This document shows positions 52,031-61,215 of a stretch of 64,000 bases of DNA, in pieces. The notes under the pieces were generated by a model that did not search any database, had not been told where the DNA came from, and was given only the letters and a program-made list of their open reading frames with translations. The position numbers and the translations under genes were made by a program. The DNA lies in NCBI RefSeq assembly GCF_001583695.1, contig NZ_LOBC01000061.1:124001-188000 (forward strand), written 5' to 3'. The DNA is from Bacillus wiedmannii. GTDB lineage: Bacteria > Bacillota > Bacilli > Bacillales > Bacillaceae_G. How positions within the stretch are numbered: the stretch's first letter is position 1; the number at the start of each line of letters is the position of its first letter.

Positions 52031-52678
52031 ATGAGAGTATTAATAGCAGATGATGAACAAGATATGTTAAGGATTTTAAAGGCTTATTTCGAGAAAGAAG
52101 GCTTCGAAGTTTTATTAGCAAAAGATGGAGAAGAAGCACTTCAAATATTTTATGATGAAAAAGTTGATTTAGCTGTTTTAGATTGGATGATGCCGAAACA
52201 TAGTGGTATTACTGTCTGTCAGGAAATAAAAAAGAATTCAAGCGTAAAAGTGTTAATGCTTACAGCGAAAAGTGAAAGTGAAGATGAATTAGCAGCACTT
52301 CAAAGTGGCGCAGATGAATATGTAAAAAAACCATTTCATCCAGGCGTATTAATAACTAGAGCGAAAAAACTTATACAGCATGATGATGTCATTCAAATTC
52401 AAGATTTGAAAATAGATTTCACTAAAAATAAAGTTTATAAAAATGACAAAGAGTTAGATATTACAAAAACAGAGTTAGAATTGATAAAGTGTTTTTTAAA
52501 TCATAAAGGCATGATTTTAACTCGAAAAAAATTGTTAGATATCGTATGGGGATTTGACTATTTCGGAGAAGAGCGAACTGTTGATACACATGTAAGAAGA
52601 TTACGTAAAAAAGTAGGAGAAAATATTATAAAGACGCATCGTGGTTTAGGATATAGTTTGGAGGAGCAGAGTGAATAA
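52031..52678 (+). CDS. OmpR-family response regulator
   Basis: A 215-aa regulator. The receiver domain has the acidic pocket (IADDEQ), phospho-acceptor D51 in VLDWMMP, Thr in MLTAKS and Lys in EYVKKPF; the C-terminal winged HTH ends RTVDTHVRRLRKKV. GGAGG lies 8 bases before ATG. It overlaps the kinase gene by 8 bases. Confidence 0.95.
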   Translation: MRVLIADDEQDMLRILKAYFEKEGFEVLLAKDGEEALQIFYDEKVDLAVLDWMMPKHSGITVCQEIKKNSSVKVLMLTAKSESEDELAALQSGADEYVKKPFHPGVLITRAKKLIQHDDVIQIQDLKIDFTKNKVYKNDKELDITKTELELIKCFLNHKGMILTRKKLLDIVWGFDYFGEERTVDTHVRRLRKKVGENIIKTHRGLGYSLEEQSE

Positions 52679-54047
52679 ACTTGGAAAAAAGCTATTTCTC
52701 AGCATTTCTTTAACTGTTATTCTTATTTTTACAATCTCTTTATTATTAATTAACTATCTTTTACCGAAATATAATATTTACAAAACGCGAGAAAGTTTAG
52801 AAGGTATTACAGCACAAATACAGTCCATACCGAGCAAACAACTGGATGAAGCAATTACTAGCATTGAAAATAAAGGAAATGTTACGATTGCGTATACATC
52901 AATTAACAATTCGGAAGATCGAATTAATGATGAGTTACGTATGCAACTTATAAGGAAAAGGGTTGCCCTTAATAAACTTTGGATTACAAAAGAAGAAGTA
53001 ATGAAAGTAAAGAACTTCGGGCAAGCGAATAAAATATATGATCAAGAAAAGATTAAATCTAGTTTTTTTGTGAAATACATTGCGAAAGACGATATGTTAA
53101 TTTTAGTAGGAGTTTCGATCGCAAATTCTAATGAAATAATAAAAACGTTAAATTCATTTTATTTTTACATTTTTGGCATTACGATTTTTCTCATTATCGT
53201 ACTTGTATGGATACTTTCAACGACAATCACCAGACCATTGAAAGAATTAAGTAATGTTGCAGAAGATATTTCAAATTTGAAATTTGAACGAGCGAAAGTG
53301 AAAACAAATGATGAAATAGGGGACTTAGCTAATAGTATTAATATCATGAGTGAAAAACTAAATGAAGCGCATGAAGATTTAACAGATCGAAATGAACATT
53401 TAAAACGATTTATGGGTGATGTGACGCATGAATTAAAGACTCCAATCGCATTAGTGAAAGCATATTCTATGGGAATAAAAGATGGTTTAGATGATGGTAC
53501 ATACATAGATACAATCATTAAACAAACTGATCACATTTCAAACCTAATTGAAGAGTTATTACGATTTTCTAAACTAGAAAGAGATGTTTTACAAAAAGAA
53601 GAATTCGATATTAAATCACTAGTCCAAAGTATATTAGATAAGCATAAGATTGAACTGGAATCGAAAGAAATCAATTTGCAAGTGAACTATAATGTTAGCG
53701 ATGTAGTGGTTAATGCTGATATAAATAAAATGAAAATGGTGTTTCAAAATTTAATATCTAATGCGATAAAATATACAGCAAATCAAAATATAAAAATTAC
53801 TTTAGAAGATAGAAATGAAAATATATATTTTCAAATTCAAAATGGTATGAATGCTGAACAAATGAAAGATATCGATAAAATTTGGGAACCTTTTTACGTC
53901 TTAGAATCTTCTCGTAGTAAAGACCATTCTGGTACAGGACTAGGTCTAGCGATAGTGAAAAGTATTTTAGAAAGACATGGTTTTGATTATGGAGTCTCTA
54001 CAATAGAGGGAGATATACGATTTTATATTAATATGAAGAATGACTAA
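52671..54047 (+). CDS. Sensor histidine kinase
   Basis: A 458-aa kinase: TM1 about 7-30, an extracytoplasmic sensor of ~135 residues, TM2 about 163-186, HAMP to about 240, H-box DVTHELKTPIALV, N-box NLISNAIKYT, and G-box GTGLGLAIVKSILERHG. GTG 52671 is the start, coupled to the response-regulator gene. The signal is unknown; neighbours are a secreted protein and a secreted peptidase. Confidence 0.95.
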   Translation: MNKLGKKLFLSISLTVILIFTISLLLINYLLPKYNIYKTRESLEGITAQIQSIPSKQLDEAITSIENKGNVTIAYTSINNSEDRINDELRMQLIRKRVALNKLWITKEEVMKVKNFGQANKIYDQEKIKSSFFVKYIAKDDMLILVGVSIANSNEIIKTLNSFYFYIFGITIFLIIVLVWILSTTITRPLKELSNVAEDISNLKFERAKVKTNDEIGDLANSINIMSEKLNEAHEDLTDRNEHLKRFMGDVTHELKTPIALVKAYSMGIKDGLDDGTYIDTIIKQTDHISNLIEELLRFSKLERDVLQKEEFDIKSLVQSILDKHKIELESKEINLQVNYNVSDVVVNADINKMKMVFQNLISNAIKYTANQNIKITLEDRNENIYFQIQNGMNAEQMKDIDKIWEPFYVLESSRSKDHSGTGLGLAIVKSILERHGFDYGVSTIEGDIRFYINMKND

Positions 54048-54058
54048 TTCGAAACTAT

Positions 54059-54094
54059 AAAAAGCATCGTCTATTATTAGGCGATGTTTTTTTG
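54059..54094 (+). terminator. Terminator of the two-component operon
   Basis: AAAAGCATCGTC / GGCGATGTTTTTTT stem (wobble included) from 54059. Confidence 0.85.
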
Positions 54095-54246
54095 ATTATA
54101 TGAGAGTAGTAAATCAGAATATATAACCTCGAAAGCTCGTTTGAAGAGTGTTGTACAAATTTTTCAAGTTGTTGCGTAAAATATAAACTGAATTTTCTGT
54201 AATTTTAGTGTATAGTAAAAGGAGAAATATATGGGGAGGGAAGGGT

Positions 54247-56043
54247 ATGGGGAAAAAGAAAATAGCAATTACATTATCAACAATCTTATCTTTATCAGTC
54301 ACATCAGGAGTTTCTAGTATGACTGCGTATGCAGACAATAAAGAAACAAACTACATAAATGAGAATGACGTGAAGTTAAATGTGAAAGTTTCAGAAGGGG
54401 TACAATCAAATACGAAGATAGAATTAGAAAATGGAATGACAAAACCGATTTATTCGCTTGATGAAGCAATTATTGAAAATTTATTTGTGGAAACAGAAGT
54501 TGATAGTGATCGAGATGGAAAAAAGGATCGTGTATCAGTAAAGGTTATGCGTCCAAAAACTAATTCGAATGTGAAAGTTCCCGTTATTTATGAAATGAGT
54601 CCATATCGATCTGGCTTAAAAGATGTTCCTGTATATAATGTAGATGAAGAATTGTATGCGTATGAAGGGAAACCGTATGGAGCTGTTAATCTTGGTTCAT
54701 ACGGAAATTATTATGTGCCAAGAGGCTATGCAGTCATTTTAGGTGAAAGTATAGGAACTGGAAAATCAGACGGATGTCCAACTACTGGGGATGAGCAAGA
54801 AATATTAGGGACGAAATCTGTCATTGATTGGGTGAATGGACGTGCGAAAGCATATACAGAAAATGGTGAGGAAGTTAAGGCTGATTGGTCAACAGGAAAT
54901 GTAGGGATGACAGGAGTATCTTATAATGGTACGTTACCGAATGCTGTTGCGACGACTGGTGTTGAAGGGTTAAAAACAATTATTCCAATCGCAGCGATTA
55001 GTAGTTGGTATGATTATTATCGTGCAAACGGTGCAGTCATTGCGCCTGGTGGATACCAAGGAGAAGATACAGATAACATGGCAGAAGCAGTTCTAACAAG
55101 AGAAAATCCTGAAGTTTGCGGACAAGTAATAAAAGAGCTAACAGCTGGACAGGACCGGAAAACTGGTAATTATAATGATTTTTGGGATAAACGTAATTAT
55201 GTAAAAGATGCTAAAAACGTAAAAGCGAGTGTATTTGTTGTTCATGGTTTAAATGATTGGAATGTAAAGACGAAGCAGTTTGCGCAGTGGTGGGAAGCAC
55301 TTGGAGAAAATGATGTCCCTCGTAAAATGTGGTTACATCAAGGTGGACACGGTGGAACATCAACAAATGATTGGCAAAGAACACAAAATAAATGGTTCGA
55401 TTACTGGTTGTATGGAATTGAAAATGGGATTATGAATGAACCGATGGTGGATGTACAACGTGAAAATAAAACTTGGGATAAAATAAAAAATTGGCCGGAT
55501 CCAGCAGCTGTACCGTCAAAAGTTCGTATGTATTTAAGTAACAAAGCAGTTAATTTGCCATTAAGTATGGGCTCTGCAAATAAAGTTTTCTCATTCGTGG
55601 ATGATGCAAAAATGAAATCAAATCAATTAATAGCAAACCCAGAATTAGAAGTAGCCAATCGATTAGTGTATACAATGCCTGTACTTCAAAAAGATACGCG
55701 TATAAGCGGTACACCAAAGATTTCAATTACAGGAAATATTGATCGATCTGTATCAAATTTAACTGCTTTACTTGTTGATTATGGTGGAGCAAAGCCGGAA
55801 ATTGTAACGAGAGGCTGGATGGATCCACAAAACTTAAAGAGTATAGAAAATTCAACAGCGATTCAACCGGGCAAAGATTATACATTCACATGGGATATGC
55901 AGCCTGATGATTATGTATTTAAAGTGGGGCATCAAATAGGGGTCATTTTAATCGCTAGTGACTATGATTATACGATTAGACCGAAAGCAGGCACGAAGCT
56001 TACAGTAAAATTAAGTGAAGTGACATTACCGATTGTGAAATAA
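54247..56043 (+). CDS. Secreted Xaa-Pro dipeptidyl-peptidase (S15 family)
   Basis: A 598-aa alpha/beta-hydrolase with a signal peptide (cleavage near TAYA-DNK, residue 29). Catalytic Ser225 in GVSYNGTL, Asp337 in HGLNDWNV and His368 in HQGGHGGT; the C-terminal jelly-roll (about 420-590) is the X-Pro dipeptidyl-peptidase C domain. It releases X-Pro dipeptides outside the cell, useful on proline-rich host proteins. ATG 54247 has GGGAGGG upstream; an in-frame ATG at 54208 would add 13 residues before the signal. It stands alone. Confidence 0.92.
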   Translation: MGKKKIAITLSTILSLSVTSGVSSMTAYADNKETNYINENDVKLNVKVSEGVQSNTKIELENGMTKPIYSLDEAIIENLFVETEVDSDRDGKKDRVSVKVMRPKTNSNVKVPVIYEMSPYRSGLKDVPVYNVDEELYAYEGKPYGAVNLGSYGNYYVPRGYAVILGESIGTGKSDGCPTTGDEQEILGTKSVIDWVNGRAKAYTENGEEVKADWSTGNVGMTGVSYNGTLPNAVATTGVEGLKTIIPIAAISSWYDYYRANGAVIAPGGYQGEDTDNMAEAVLTRENPEVCGQVIKELTAGQDRKTGNYNDFWDKRNYVKDAKNVKASVFVVHGLNDWNVKTKQFAQWWEALGENDVPRKMWLHQGGHGGTSTNDWQRTQNKWFDYWLYGIENGIMNEPMVDVQRENKTWDKIKNWPDPAAVPSKVRMYLSNKAVNLPLSMGSANKVFSFVDDAKMKSNQLIANPELEVANRLVYTMPVLQKDTRISGTPKISITGNIDRSVSNLTALLVDYGGAKPEIVTRGWMDPQNLKSIENSTAIQPGKDYTFTWDMQPDDYVFKVGHQIGVILIASDYDYTIRPKAGTKLTVKLSEVTLPIVK

Positions 56044-56056
56044 ATGATTTTTAATG

Positions 56057-56084
56057 AAGAGCTTACTATATAGTAAGCTCTTTA
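56057..56084 (+). terminator. Terminator of the S15 peptidase gene
   Basis: Palindromic 12-bp stem 56057-56068 / 56071-56082, T run. Confidence 0.85.
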
Positions 56085-56121
56085 AACTTTGAAATATAAA
56101 TGCATTACCAATACCATGAGT

Positions 56122-56403
56122 TTAATATGAATTTTTATTAGCAGAAACAAAAATACTTATGATAAATAAAACAATCGCATTTAAGATTAAAAGTCCACTA
56201 AACGTTAACCCAGCAGCACCTCCAGCGAATCCATCTCCAACTTTTTCACCAATTACATGCAAAGTGGTGAAGAAAACGATGGGGGAAGAAAGAATGAAAA
56301 TGCCACTGGTAATTCTCCATATTTGCCTATATTTCTTTGCAATAAAGAAAATTACAGCATTAAAAGCAATAAGAAGTAAAAGAAATATAATGAATGAATT
56401 CAT
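56122..56403 (-). CDS. Three- to four-helix membrane protein (paralogue of the one at 22151)
   Basis: A 93-aa protein with helices at about 2-18, 30-50, 62-82. SPIVFFTTLHVIGEKVGDGF and the following GGAAGLTF align with the protein at 22151-22450. ATG 56403 is preferred over 56406 because AAGGAGG needs the extra spacing. Function unknown. Confidence 0.75.
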   Translation of the reverse strand: MNSFIIFLLLLIAFNAVIFFIAKKYRQIWRITSGIFILSSPIVFFTTLHVIGEKVGDGFAGGAAGLTFSGLLILNAIVLFIISIFVSANKNSY

Positions 56404-56605
56404 CATATCCTCCTTCTGGTAAAATTCCGAATTTTCATTTTTATATTTTCATCTAGAAGGAAATATTATACAATATGATTATATTCTATGGAAAGCGAGT
56501 GATATATTATGACAGTCAGCTCTTTCGAATTTTTATTAAAAGTAAAGGTACAGGAAGATTAATTGAGTTGAAATCTTCCGTACTTAAAAACGGAGGAGAA
56601 AATAA

Positions 56606-57370
56606 ATGTTTAGTTTTTATAGTACACTTTGCACGGAACTTTATGATTACACAAAACCTGTCGGTTATTCTTTAAATGGTGATATTGAGTATTATCAAGA
56701 ACGTTTAAAAAATGGTAGAGGAAGAATTCTAGAAGCAGCAGTAGGATCAGGTCGGGTCATCATCCCGCTTCTTGAGGCTGGTTTTACAGTGGATGGGATA
56801 GATTATTCACCTGAAATGTTAGATTCTTGCCGTATACGCTGTACAGAGAGAGGTTTACATCTTAATTTATATGAAGGAAGCTTACAAAAATTTTCACTGC
56901 CGCATAAATATGAGGCAATTATCATTCCGACTGGATCTTTTTGTTTAATTGAAAATCGAGATGATTCTATAAACGCATTGAAATGTTTTTATGAACATCT
57001 TAATCCTGGGGGACGATTAATTGTAGATATTATGCTTCCGCATGACTGGAAGACTGGAGAGATTCATACATCGACTTTTTCTTTACCAAGTGGAGACGGA
57101 ATTACATTAGAAAATAAATCAATTGAAATAGATTGGCTGAACCAAGTTACTCTATCATATTTAAAATATGAAAAATGGAGTAAAGGACAGTTAGTACAAA
57201 CAGAACTACAGCGCTTTGCGATGCGCTGGTATGGGATAGACGAGTTCAGACTTCTGTTAGAAAGTATAGGTTTCTCTAACATTACTTGCTCTGCTGACTA
57301 TGTTTATGAAAAAGAACCGTCAAATGCAAATCAAATGTTTACTTTTGAAGCTGTGCGAAACGAAAAATAA
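56606..57370 (+). CDS. Class I SAM-dependent methyltransferase
   Basis: A 254-aa methyltransferase. Motif I RILEAAVGSGRVIIPLLEAG (about 40-59), acidic motif II GIDYSPEMLDSCR, and the post-motif region NPGGRLIVDIMLP are clear. The N-terminal FYSTLCTELYDYTKP is typical of small-molecule methyltransferases. Substrate unknown. GGAGG precedes the ATG by 10 bases. Confidence 0.92.
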   Translation: MFSFYSTLCTELYDYTKPVGYSLNGDIEYYQERLKNGRGRILEAAVGSGRVIIPLLEAGFTVDGIDYSPEMLDSCRIRCTERGLHLNLYEGSLQKFSLPHKYEAIIIPTGSFCLIENRDDSINALKCFYEHLNPGGRLIVDIMLPHDWKTGEIHTSTFSLPSGDGITLENKSIEIDWLNQVTLSYLKYEKWSKGQLVQTELQRFAMRWYGIDEFRLLLESIGFSNITCSADYVYEKEPSNANQMFTFEAVRNEK

Positions 57371-57384
57371 AAGAACTATCTATG

Positions 57385-57424
57385 AAAATAAGGTAATTGA
57401 TATAATATCGATTGCCTTATTTTA
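57385..57424 (+). terminator. Terminator after the methyltransferase gene
   Basis: 17-bp stem 57385-57401 / 57407-57423 with one wobble. Confidence 0.8.
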
Positions 57425-57573
57425 ATTGTATATTGCTTACATGTTATTACGTTTCATTGTCCAAGCATTCTGCTACTAACTACATATACTATTTATGTTA
57501 AAGTCAGCTACTATTTTATATAGGGCTGTTATTTTCCTATAAATGCTATTTTAGTGAAGTGGGAGGAATCAAT

Positions 57574-57837
57574 TTGGAAAACGTAGAACAAGATAGAATT
57601 GAAAATCAAGTGTATTCAAATCGTGTAGTAAGATCAGAATTTGATGCGAATTGGGAAACATGTATATCAAAAAGCGGTTATGTAATTTATGTAGCAACAA
57701 GTAATAATGCTGAAGTAATAGTACTTCTTGCAGACGGTTCAAGTAAGTTATTAATTTTCGAAAAAGGTGGTAAAGTAGTAGTAGGCGGCGGTGGAACAAG
57801 TCATTACAGTAAGCCGCATATTGCAAGAAATATTTAA
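57574..57837 (+). CDS. Small beta-rich protein of unknown function
   Basis: An 87-aa protein; the C-terminal two-thirds is strand-rich (GYVIYVATSNNAEVIVLLAD, KVVVGGGGTSHYSK). TTG 57574 is favoured with GGGAGG upstream. No family recognised; no membrane or signal segment. Confidence 0.65.
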   Translation: MENVEQDRIENQVYSNRVVRSEFDANWETCISKSGYVIYVATSNNAEVIVLLADGSSKLLIFEKGGKVVVGGGGTSHYSKPHIARNI

Positions 57838-58207
57838 GGTAGAACATGTTAATTGAGAAGAAACTGGATAACGGTTAGTCAGTCCTGTTTAGAGCATGAA
57901 TGACTAACCGCTTTTATTTGTTTAAATCATTTTAGTAGAACTTAATTTATTACAAATACTTTTGGATGATCAGAGAAGTTTGAAGGGAATTGTACGGATC
58001 AGTATTTGAAATATAATGTAGGGTTTGGAGAATCCTATAAGCAATATAAAAAAGCATTTCCTATTTCGGGAAATGCTTTTTCTATGTTATAGTATAATAG
58101 TGTTTTAAAACGATGTTATATTAATATACTTCAATTTTGTTGTGTATTATTTTTATATTAAATCAGTTGCTTAAGTATTTTTTATATAAGGAGTAATAAT
58201 AAGAGAA
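57838..58207. other. Gap with two terminators and a gene remnant
   Basis: Holds the terminator of the preceding gene (stem 57872-57881 / 57901-57910), then a startless frame 57970-58092 whose translation is protein-like (YLKYNVGFGESYKQYKKAF), then a perfect hairpin 58049-58061 / 58069-58081 overlapping that frame's end. The frame plus terminator looks like the 3' end of a lost gene. Confidence 0.5.
57970..58092 (+). pseudogene. Possible 3' gene remnant
   Basis: 40 codons open to a stop, no start codon or ribosome site, ending inside a terminator hairpin. The ancestor is not identified. Confidence 0.3.
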
Positions 58208-58438
58208 ATGAAAAATATAGACTTTATACTAGAAAGTGATGAGGCATTAAAACCATCTGAACGATTAGTACTATTATTATTAGAGAAGCATAGAATGTTA
58301 TATACGAACGATCTATTGGCATTATCTAATTTATCATATAAAACTTTAACGGATTCATTAACAGCGCTAGTTTTAAAATCATATGTATTAAAGGAAACAG
58401 GTAAGGGAAGAAGACAGAATTGTTATAGATTGGTATGA
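58208..58438 (+). CDS. Small winged-helix DNA-binding protein
   Basis: A 76-aa protein that is little more than a winged HTH: helices ALKPSERLVLLLLEKHRM and TNDLLALSNLSYKTLTDSLT, and a wing ending GKGRRQNCYRLV. It resembles MarR/replication-type minimal HTHs. AAGGAG is 13 bases upstream of ATG 58208, longer than usual. Target unknown. Confidence 0.75.
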   Translation: MKNIDFILESDEALKPSERLVLLLLEKHRMLYTNDLLALSNLSYKTLTDSLTALVLKSYVLKETGKGRRQNCYRLV

Positions 58439-58625
58439 TAAGGTTGCTGATTTTAGAGAGTTCATATTAATGTTTTTCAAATGTAAGGAGAAATTTTATT
58501 TTTGTTTTCAAATGAAAAAACGAACAGCGATGCGTACTTAAATATTTGGATTTCATTTTTGTTAATGATGATTTTATAATTATTGAAAATAGAAAAATAA
58601 AATAAACTGCATAAAAAAGAAATAA

Positions 58626-58662
58626 AAAAACAATCCGTTTTAAAAATGGATTGTTTTTTTTA
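58626..58662. terminator. Bidirectional terminator
   Basis: 17-bp stem 58626-58642 / 58644-58660 (one wobble, with loop from fraying), A and T runs both sides. Between 58439 and here I see no gene. Confidence 0.8.
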
Positions 58663-58701
58663 TTGAAATAATATTATTTGATATGTTGAAAGTATGAATG
58701 A

Positions 58702-59133
58702 TTATTCTACTTCGCTTGTATACTTTTCAGGTAATAATTCCATTACGTTACATTTTACCAGTTCACCATTATATGAAAGTATAACGTTCGTATTTATTCC
58801 GTAATCACTTATTAATTCTCGACACATACCACATGGAGCAACAACCCAACATTTTTCTATATCTTCATGAGGGTGTGGGTGAGCAACTGCGACAATGGTA
58901 TCAAATTCATGATCACCTTCTGAAATAGATTTTCCGATCGCCATAGCTTCACCGCATACTGTTATTCTTCCAACATTCGCTTCAACATGCACTGCTGTAT
59001 AAATATTACCTGCTTTAGTTCTTATAGCTGAACCGATATGATGACGACCGTATTTATAGTTTTTTTCGATTACTTTTTCAGCAGCTTTAATTAAATCATA
59101 GTCTTCACTATTTAAAGGCATTACTTGTAACAT
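58702..59133 (-). CDS. Cytidine deaminase-family protein
   Basis: A 143-aa zinc deaminase. VCGEAMAIGK gives Cys60 and the proton-shuttling Glu62; PCGMCRELI gives the Cys101/Cys104 pair. Housekeeping Cdd sits elsewhere in Bacillus, so this is an additional paralogue; the GEA form also occurs in blasticidin-type deaminases. GGAGGAGAG precedes the ATG. Confidence 0.88.
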   Translation of the reverse strand: MLQVMPLNSEDYDLIKAAEKVIEKNYKYGRHHIGSAIRTKAGNIYTAVHVEANVGRITVCGEAMAIGKSISEGDHEFDTIVAVAHPHPHEDIEKCWVVAPCGMCRELISDYGINTNVILSYNGELVKCNVMELLPEKYTSEVE

Positions 59134-59298
59134 AATCTCTCCTCCATATTAAACATGATTAGTGTTATTTCAAAAAAAAATTAATATTTAAAATAACAGA
59201 TAATTATTGGAGAGATAATATTATTATGTAAACTATAGTTTTAACAGGAAAATATCATAATCAATAGAACATATAGAAGAAGGGGAAACTTAAATATT

Positions 59299-59388
59299 TT
59301 GAAAGATGGGAGAACAGCATATTATATTGCATTAGAAAAAGGACATGATCACCTTTTACATCATTTAAAACAGGAAGTGAACGTATGA
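59299..59388 (+). pseudogene. Ankyrin-repeat stub coupled to the PfpI gene
   Basis: 29 codons from TTG 59299: KDGRTAYYIALEKGHDHLLH then a short tail. D-G-x-T-A-x-x-x-A-x-x-x-G-H-x-x-L is one ankyrin repeat, so this is probably the last repeat of a deleted ankyrin gene. AAGGGG lies about 13 bases upstream. Its TGA overlaps the next start (ATGA), so translation coupling may be preserved. Confidence 0.5.
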
Positions 59389-60014
59389 TAAATAAATGGA
59401 GTGTGGGCATATTTTTATTTAACGAGGTAGAAGTGTTAGACTTTGCTGGGCCATTTGAAGTTTTTTCTGTAACCGAAGCGGATGAAGAAAAACCATTTAC
59501 TGTGTATACAGTTAGCCAAAATGGAGAAATGATTACAGCAAGAAAAGGATTAAAGGTAAAGCCAGATTATAGTATTGAAGATTTACCACCAGTTGATATT
59601 TTAATCATTCCAGGTGGTAAAGGTGTTCGGGAAAATGAAGTGCAAAATGATATTATAATAAATTGGGTTCGTCAGCAAATGAAAGAAGTAAAGCTAATGA
59701 CTTCAGTTTGTACGGGTGCGCTATTACTTGCGAAAGCCGGTTTACTAGAAGGCTTAAAAGCAACAACGCATTGGGCTAGTATTCAAACTTTCAAAAAAGA
59801 TTATCCGAATGTAGAAGTAATGGAGAATGTGAAATTTGTAGATGAAGGACACATTATTACATCTGCAGGTATTTCAGCTGGTATTAACATGTCATTTCAT
59901 ATTGTGAAAAATTTGTTAGGTGTGGAGATTGCTGAGGAAACAGCTAAAAGTATGGAATATGATATTGATTTACAAAATAAAAAAGCCCAGGCCGGGCTTT
60001 TTTATATTGATTGA
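59385..60014 (+). CDS. DJ-1/PfpI family protein
   Basis: A 209-aa protein of the GATase1-like DJ-1/PfpI superfamily. The nucleophile elbow is MTSVCTGALLL (C109) with acidic partner in the N-terminal LDFAGPFEVF and TTHWASI following, as in isonitrile-hydratase/ThiJ-like members. Reaction not predictable. The 3' end contains the terminator and overlaps the convergent aldo-keto reductase gene by 13 bases. Confidence 0.9.
   Translation: MINKWSVGIFLFNEVEVLDFAGPFEVFSVTEADEEKPFTVYTVSQNGEMITARKGLKVKPDYSIEDLPPVDILIIPGGKGVRENEVQNDIIINWVRQQMKEVKLMTSVCTGALLLAKAGLLEGLKATTHWASIQTFKKDYPNVEVMENVKFVDEGHIITSAGISAGINMSFHIVKNLLGVEIAEETAKSMEYDIDLQNKKAQAGLFYID
59979..60005. terminator. Bidirectional terminator inside two overlapping coding ends
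   Basis: AAAAAAGCCC 59979-59988 / GGGCTTTTTT 59994-60003. It lies in the last codons of PfpI and reaches the stop of the convergent reductase. Confidence 0.88.
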
Positions 60015-60928
60015 ATATAGCTAATCTCCTCATCACTCAAAATAGGGCGAACAGACGCATTTGCATTTTCTTGTGCTTGTTTTTCTGTTTTTGCACCTGG
60101 GATTACAACGCTCACTGCTGGATGAGTGAGTATATAGCGAAGTGCAAGTTGCCCTAAGGTCTGATTTTTATTTGAGAGCAACCGAAGTTTCTCTACCTTT
60201 TGTAAGTCTTCTTGAAACCAATTTTCATTTGGCCAATCTTTGCGTAAATCTCCATTTGGAAAAGTTGTTTTATTTGTGAATTTTCCAGTTAAAATACCCA
60301 TTTTTAACGGCCCACGAATAACAGCTCCTAGATTTTTTTCTTGTAAGAATGGCAAAATATCATTTTCTGGTTTTTGATTCAATATATTGTAATCAATTTG
60401 TACGATGTCAATTTCATTGTTTTTATTGAAATGACGAATGTATTGTAAATCATGTGTCGAAACACCGACTGCTCTTACTTTTCCATCACGTTTTAATACT
60501 TCAAATGCACGTAAAAATGCTTCTGTTTCTCTACGATTATGCCACCAAATATGACAAAAATAAAGATCAATGTAATCTGTTTGAAGACGTTGTAAACTTG
60601 TTTCAAATACGGCGATAATTTTTTCGGGAGTATCATATACAGGATCTCCATTCGGATCGTAGTGATGTCCGATTAAACCGCCTTTCGTTGATAGGATAAT
60701 ATCATTACGATGTCCTTTAATTGCGGTAGACACTAACTTTTCACTATGTCCTAAACCATATACATCTGCAGTATCAATAAAATTCACACCACACTCAATT
60801 GCTTTTTTTATAGCGGTTATAGATTGTTTATCGTTAACAGGTCCCCATTCATCACCACCGATTGCCCATGCCCCAAAACCTATTTCAGAGACAGTTATTC
60901 CAGTTTTACCTAATGTACGGTAATGCAT
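60002..60928 (-). CDS. Aldo/keto reductase
   Basis: A 308-aa AKR. The tetrad is visible: FIDTADVYGLG (Asp, Tyr), LSTKGG (Lys) and YFCHIWW (His). The C-terminal VIPGAKTEKQAQENANA is the NADPH-binding end. It reduces aldehydes/ketones; substrate unknown. ATG 60928 has AAGGGGG upstream. Confidence 0.93.
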   Translation of the reverse strand: MHYRTLGKTGITVSEIGFGAWAIGGDEWGPVNDKQSITAIKKAIECGVNFIDTADVYGLGHSEKLVSTAIKGHRNDIILSTKGGLIGHHYDPNGDPVYDTPEKIIAVFETSLQRLQTDYIDLYFCHIWWHNRRETEAFLRAFEVLKRDGKVRAVGVSTHDLQYIRHFNKNNEIDIVQIDYNILNQKPENDILPFLQEKNLGAVIRGPLKMGILTGKFTNKTTFPNGDLRKDWPNENWFQEDLQKVEKLRLLSNKNQTLGQLALRYILTHPAVSVVIPGAKTEKQAQENANASVRPILSDEEISYIQSI

Positions 60929-61215
60929 ATTTTTCCCCCTTGTAAGCATGTTATAACATCGATATGTAGGTAAGGTATTTTGTGTGTAAAAAAACTCTTC
61001 TACAATAGTAGAAAAAGAATAACAGAAACTACTATTTTATGGCAGCATACATAAAAAAATGCAATGTAAATATGGAAATGTCGTCGAATGCTATCTTTAA
61101 TTGGTTAATTTGTAAGATATTTTTGTGAAGGAGCTTATTTTATAAGAATAGAATTATAGTTAGTAAGGGATTATGCCGAGGGTAGTGAAAATATATGTGT
61201 TAGGGGGATTTCATA

